Source: Ilex aquifolium
Taxonomy: Eukaryota; Streptophyta; Magnoliopsida; Aquifoliales; Aquifoliaceae
Assembly: GCA_951799425.1 (NCBI GenBank)
Contig: OX637398.1
Coordinates: 3,219,501-3,283,500 of the forward strand
Direction of reading: 5' to 3'
DNA: 64,000 bases
Below are positions 60,721 through 64,000 of this stretch, piece after piece (the first letter of the stretch is position 1; every line of letters starts with the position of its first letter). The position numbers were made by a program, and so were the translations under genes. The notes under the pieces were generated by a model. The model was not told the DNA's origin, made no database searches, and saw nothing but the letters and a program-made list of their open reading frames with translations.

Positions 60721-61440
60721 TTTAATAATTATAATCAATTTGGTTAGTAAATTATGTTTAAATAATATTATTATATTTTTATTAGGTAAAAATTGCAAAT
60801 ACTATATAAAAAAAAATAACATTTTGGTAACAGAATGGGACTAAATGAAATGGGCTCTTAACTGTAAGGAGTAGTTCAAGTGGTCATGGGGATGAGTTGA
60901 AAATTCAGACGTCATGAGTTTTAATTTTGACAATTCCATCAGACCAGACTATAAGAAATTTATTTCTTATAAATATTCTAGTCTCAATATAAATGATCCA
61001 TCTTTGACCAAATTAAAAAAAAAAAATTAATAGTCTAAGTGTGCATAAGTTGACCCGAATACATAAAAAAAAAAAAAAAGAAAAGAAAAAAAGAAAAGGG
61101 ACTCTCTAATATACTTTAGTTGGATTTGATTCAGTCACCAATCGCGATAAATCCGAACTGATCCCAGTAACTGACGCTATAATTAATTGTCATTAACTTT
61201 TTCCCCTAAAAAATAATAATTTAATAATAAGTAAGGTTATTTTTGCAATAATTACCAAATGCAGGGCCACCTTCCGCTCCTCTCCAACTCCAAGTCACAA
61301 TCTCTATAAGTAATCTCTGTCGTCATCGTCTTCATTGGAATCAATCCCTCTCACCAGAAAAGTCTTCCACTTCACCTGAACCTCGCTTGGTCGCGTCTAC
61401 CTTTCCCTTTCTCTCTCTATATCTATTATCTACGTACTTA
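60721..61440. other. Intergenic DNA and MES promoter
   Basis: A SINE-like piece (60870-60990) and A-rich runs are present. A CT-rich leader-like region with TATCTATTATCT follows before the methylesterase gene; its transcription start is probably near 61270-61450. Confidence 0.4.
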
Positions 61441-61495
61441 TATACAGACGTATAGTTGTCTCACTTTGGGCGGTGAAACGAACTATATATCGAAA

Positions 61496-64000
61496 ATGGG
61501 GTTATGTTTTTCCCGGAAGAGGCCGGTGAAGAAGAAACCCTCGAATTCCAGACGGATATCGAACCAACAATCAACGACAGGTGGTGTCGGTGGTGGTGGT
61601 GGTGGTGGTTCGAGCAATCGGTGGAGTCGGATTCGATCGTCGAAGAAGGAGGACTCCACAATTCACGAGAGAGCTCTAGCGGCGGCGATTCTGTTTCAGC
61701 AGCAGCAGAACAGTGGTGGAAATGGTTCGATAGCGTTTGATCGGTCGAATTCGTTGCGGTATTATAGTGGGAACTCTAAGAAGAGTCAACCGTTGCCTCG
61801 GAGTTCGAGTTCGAGGGCGAGGTCCCTCACTGATCCTCTGCTTCAGCCTCACCAGCTTGTTAATCCGGTATTTGCTGTTTTAGTCCTCTAACCGGAGTGG
61901 ATTTTAAATTTTATGTTCTTGAATGGATTTAAATTATTTTTCATTGCTTTTCCCTTTGAATAAAACGTGTTGTTGTTTTGAAATCATGAATAATTCGCTC
62001 AAGAATTGAATTAATATAGTCATTTGGGCTATGAAACTGAATTGGTGAAAGTGAGAGAAAAAGAGAAGGTGGTCCTTTTTTGGAAAATTACTTATACTAA
62101 TAACTCCGTGAGGATGAATCAATTTTGCTGTATTGATCAGCGGCTGACTGATTTGGAAACTTTGTATAAATAAATAATGTTTGTTTTGCAAATTGGGCTG
62201 TAGGAAACGACAATTAGACCAAGCCGAGCCACAAGGAGAGTATGCCCTTCCCACTGTCAGGTTGAACAAAATGAATGCAGCCTCAGTGAGAAAGATCAAC
62301 CTGCGTCCTGCACCATTGATTTTAGGCAACTGGTGGTGCAGAACAAACAAGTTTTCCAAAACCGAACAATTTGGACTTCTATTGAACTTGCGAAGTGGCT
62401 GTGAGTTTGAGAATTTAGTCATGCTCATGGTGAAAATATGCTGGCTACCAGTTTTTCTGATTATAGTTGTTTGTCCTAAAAGTTATGAGATTGGATTATT
62501 GCATTTGAAAATATCTTGCATGGCTTTTCACTCACAATATGTTCTTGGTTTCGATTTTGGGAAGCTTTAGTGGAAAGCATGCAACACAATGGTTTTTAGT
62601 GTTAAGGTGAATTACTGGTTCAAAGTGAATGGAGCTAGTATATCTGGAAACTACCCAAATCACACCAAGTATTTCCATGGTTTTTTCTATATATGGTTTC
62701 CTTTAGCTGTCCATAATCTTTTGGGAACAGCTTCAGAGATTATTTGAGTGGGGATGTTGATTTGCTTTGGAATGGTTTTGGTGTGTGTTGTTTTTAAAAT
62801 GTCCTCCCCCCTCTAATCTCCTCAGAATGGAAGGAAATGGTATTTGAATGGCAATCAGGGCATGATTATGAACTTTGATGTTTTTCTCTGAATGGGGTTG
62901 TCTATCACCCTTTGTCCAATATAGTTAAATTATCAAAAAAAATTTAGTTAAATTATCAATTAAAGATTTAAAAGACTGTTGATATAAGACGAGGTCCTCA
63001 GACAGGAAGTTGATGGCAGCAGAGATAAGGAATGATTTTTGAAAGAAAGGATGTTTCAGTTGTACTTTCAAGCAACAGAGACATGGCAAATAATTTTTTT
63101 TGACAATGGATGTTCTTAAAAAGACTTTCGAGAAAATGAAGAATATGTGCTTGAAGGCCAAGTCACACTAATAGTGAATGTTTGAAAGCTTTAAGATGTG
63201 AGGGTTAAATACCAATGCCTCAAAAGTCATGTTTTGGAATGACTTTGATATGGGGTCCTGTATGCTAGGTGTCATCATTGTGTGGTGTGAATGGATTGAC
63301 GAATCTGAGTTATTCTCTTCATTATTATTTACCACTCTTAAAAGTTTCTAACTACATATTGTTTGGCAGGATGTAAAGCTTGATGATCTAGAGACCAATC
63401 ATTTTGTCCTTGTCCATGGAGGTGGTTTCGGTGCCTGGTGCTGGTACAAAACTATAGCACTTTTAGAAGAGGGTGGATTCAAAGTTACTGCCATAGACTT
63501 AACTGGTTCTGGAATCCATTCGTTTGATACAAACCACATCACGAGCCTTTCACAATTTGTGGAGCCACTTACTCATTTTCTTGAGGACCTTGCTGATGGA
63601 GAGAAGGTAATTTTCTAGTTCTACTATATATTTTCCCTGTTCTATCATCTAATCTGTACATCTGTGTCAGCTTCCTTATTCTGATAAAAGGATTCTAAAT
63701 TCCTTTGGGAAATTGTTCTTGCTTTTAGTTTGTTAAGTTCAGAGATGTTCTCTTTACCTTTAACATTTATATAATTTTTTCTTGGGTTCCATCTAGAGAA
63801 ATACTTTTTAAGTTCATATAGTGGAGTCATTATTTTAAGGTGCCAACTGAATATTCTCTTATCACTGCTTTGATTTTTTCCTATGCATAGCGTAAGAAAA
63901 AAAAATGAAGTTTTAGTAGAATTCAGTTTTTTTTTTGTTGATTTGTGCAGGTGATTTTGGTAGGACATGATTTTGGTGGTGCATGTATATCATATGCAAT
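61496..64000 (+). CDS. MES11: MES11-like methylesterase-family alpha/beta hydrolase (partial, runs off the edge)
   Basis: Exons are 61496-61867, 63370-63606 and 63951 onward, all phase 0. Exon 1 (124 residues) is a Ser/Gly-rich extension starting MGLCFSRKR, with a (GGT)n-encoded Gly run and TDPLLQPHQLVNP. Exon 2 enters the hydrolase: NHFVLVHGGGFGAWCWYKT carries the oxyanion-hole loop, then VTAIDLTGSGIHS. Exon 3 gives VILVGHDFGGACISYA at the window end. This layout matches plant MES11-type proteins, distinct from the short cytosolic methyl-salicylate/methyl-jasmonate esterases. At the nucleophile elbow Asp210 stands where active esterases have Ser (GHSxGG). I recall Asp in this clade too, so it may be a natural variant with altered or no esterase activity. 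The catalytic Asp and His lie beyond the window. Confidence 0.9.

Overview
This is nuclear DNA from a flowering plant, almost certainly a eudicot. The genes have GT-AG introns, AT-rich intergenic DNA is packed with plant transposon relics (hAT, Mutator and Stowaway MITEs, Au-like SINE, LINE, TRIM, Helitron), and every confident host gene belongs to a plant family. I cannot name the species. No prokaryotic operon, CRISPR array, rRNA or tRNA gene was seen.

Host genes, in order: (1) a NINJA/AFP-family repressor on the minus strand, two exons, 1289-3760, with a promoter carrying three CACGTG boxes; (2) a small complex I accessory subunit (B14.5a/NDUFA7 type), 10409-10786, with site II promoter elements; (3) a CIN-type TCP transcription factor of the TCP5/13/17 clade, 38312-39400; (4) TFIID subunit TAF8, 48145-49275; (5) the 5' part of a MES11-like methylesterase-family gene, from 61496 off the right edge. 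They are unrelated housekeeping and regulatory genes, not a pathway cluster.

The centre (about 13.7-32 kb) is transposon territory. A degenerate autonomous Helitron encodes a spliced Rep (HUH)/PIF1-helicase protein at 21497-28430. It is inactivated by a frameshift near 23.99 kb and by a 606-bp hAT element with an 8-bp target duplication. A candidate Helitron 5' terminus lies at 14625. The 7 kb between holds gene scraps, including a recognisable exon of the proteasome ATPase RPT6 and a short poly(A)-tailed retrocopy, both antisense to the Helitron gene. A frame-consistent pair of unidentified exons lies downstream.

The most unusual structure is a pair of inverted copies, 31 kb apart (13695-14624 and 44797-45975), of a repeat whose core is several hundred bases of GGTGGT-like sequence on one strand. 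Both copies have Helitron-like termini at the same AT-rich end. Other well-bounded elements with visible target duplications are a Mutator MITE (4142-4322), hAT elements (581-1143, 26064-26669, 55340-56495), a 5'-truncated LINE (41840-42490), a Mutator-like element (46406-47559), a TRIM-like LTR element (50296-51476), a Stowaway MITE (53403-53699) and two SINEs (56591-56763, 59158-59406). I found no convincing new molecular system. The best leads are the inverted G-rich pair, the Helitron gene captures, the matched minimal uORFs on TCP and TAF8, and the Ser-to-Asp change in the methylesterase nucleophile motif.
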